Below, piece after piece: positions 6,334 to 6,834 of a stretch of DNA of 6,834 nt. The position numbers were made by a program, and so were the translations under genes. A model generated the notes under the pieces. It made no database searches. It saw only the letters and a list, made by a program, of their open reading frames with translations, and had not been told where the DNA came from. The stretch covers positions 1 to 6,834 of the forward strand of contig CAAGQE010000238.1 of the NCBI GenBank assembly GCA_900772035.1, given 5' to 3'. The number at the start of each line of letters is the position of its first letter. Within the stretch, counting starts at the first letter, position 1. Origin of the DNA: Candidatus Gastranaerophilales bacterium. GTDB taxonomy: Bacteria > Cyanobacteriota > Vampirovibrionia > Gastranaerophilales > Gastranaerophilaceae.

Positions 6334-6834
6334 ATGAAATTTGCAGGTAAATTATTAACAACGGTAGCGATTCTTGTGGGAATGACGGTTCCTGCGTTTG
6401 CTGACGGAACAAATTGTCCGTACCAAGTTAAAGTTGCGATAAATAAATATAAGGCTAAAGATTATGTCGGATGCATTCAGTCTTTGGACGATTTTATCGA
6501 AAAAGACCCGTCTAATGCGATAGCATATTATTACAAAGCAATTGCCTATATGAAAATCGGCATGAAAGACGAAGCGATTGAATCGTTTGAAAAAGTATCA
6601 TCGATTAACAGCGTACCCGTGCTTTCATCTTATGCCGTTCAGGCAACGAGATGTATGAATGCGGGTATGACGCATTGTGAATATCAAAAATTTTCACTTG
6701 ATGATATTAATAATTTAATTGCCGATCCCGAAGGCTTCTTTGAAAAGAAAGAACACCCCGAAAATGCTGAAGGCGGTGAAGGCGGCGAAAACGGTGAAGG
6801 TGGCGAAGGTGCTGAACAACCTGTTGTTTCTCCG
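6334..6834 (+). CDS. Secreted TPR-repeat protein, 3'-truncated by window edge
   Basis: The first 167 residues of a protein that continues past the right edge. It starts with a classical Sec signal peptide: MKFAGK, a hydrophobic core (LLTTVAILVGMTV) and a PAFA cleavage site before D24, so the mature protein is periplasmic or exported. Residues about 30-96 form a helical TPR-like region, in which YYYKAIAYMKIGMKDEAIESFEKV (65-88) fits the TPR consensus well and the part before it (INKYKAKDYVGCIQSLDDFIEKDP) reads as a first repeat. Four cysteines (28, 47, 107, 115) lie in the exported part and could form disulfides. After about residue 145 comes an acidic glycine/glutamate-rich linker, then EQPVVSP. 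The start is ATG 6334 with GGGA 9 bases upstream. TPRs mediate protein contacts, but the partner and function cannot be told from this. It is divergent from the xre-type gene. Confidence 0.85.
   Translation, partial: MKFAGKLLTTVAILVGMTVPAFADGTNCPYQVKVAINKYKAKDYVGCIQSLDDFIEKDPSNAIAYYYKAIAYMKIGMKDEAIESFEKVSSINSVPVLSSYAVQATRCMNAGMTHCEYQKFSLDDINNLIADPEGFFEKKEHPENAEGGEGGENGEGGEGAEQPVVSP
6769..6816 (+). repeat. Imperfect 9-base tandem repeat coding a Glu-Gly-Gly linker
   Basis: Five in-frame units of the pattern GAAGGNGGN, with some drift (the third unit reads GAAAACGGT and the fifth GAAGGTGCT), plus a final GAA. They encode a run of EGG-type triplets inside the TPR protein. Such repeats can change length by slippage without breaking the frame. 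Confidence 0.75.

Overview
The window looks like a chromosomal segment of an AT-rich, Gram-negative-type bacterium. It carries part of the division and cell-wall (dcw) cluster on the + strand, followed by a strong terminator, a small convergent regulator gene, and the start of an exported TPR protein gene. The MurE protein has the DNPR signature of enzymes that add meso-diaminopimelate, so the peptidoglycan is probably the DAP type. The frequent UUG starts, AT-rich spacers and secreted TPR protein recall the non-photosynthetic Cyanobacteria relatives (Vampirovibrionia/Gastranaerophilales). That placement is a tentative inference from overall appearance, not from a marker gene.

Layout: 1-776 is the 3' part of rsmH (16S rRNA m4C1402 methyltransferase), cut by the left edge. 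791-1159 is a small FtsL/DivIC-like membrane protein. A spacer with a candidate extended -10 promoter leads to 1256-3241, a class B penicillin-binding protein of the FtsI type with an unusual lysine-rich tail. 3253-4719 is murE and 4723-5721 is gpsA. The operon ends at a bidirectional hairpin terminator (5731-5758). On the - strand, 6035-5805 encodes a small Cro/CI-type regulator that converges on gpsA. An AT-rich divergent spacer (6051-6333) separates it from a secreted TPR protein gene that starts at 6334 and runs off the right edge.

Functionally, the first five genes serve envelope growth. FtsL and FtsI act in septal peptidoglycan synthesis, MurE makes the UDP-MurNAc-tripeptide precursor in the cytoplasm, and GpsA supplies sn-glycerol-3-phosphate for phospholipids. 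RsmH is the usual upstream neighbour in dcw clusters. The order rsmH-ftsL-ftsI-murE is classical, but murF and mraY do not follow: gpsA and a terminator close the run.

I see no mobile element, CRISPR array, tRNA or rRNA, and no convincing new multi-gene system. The points worth a second look are the altered RsmH motif, the PBP tail, the cluster ending at gpsA, and the xre/TPR divergent region.
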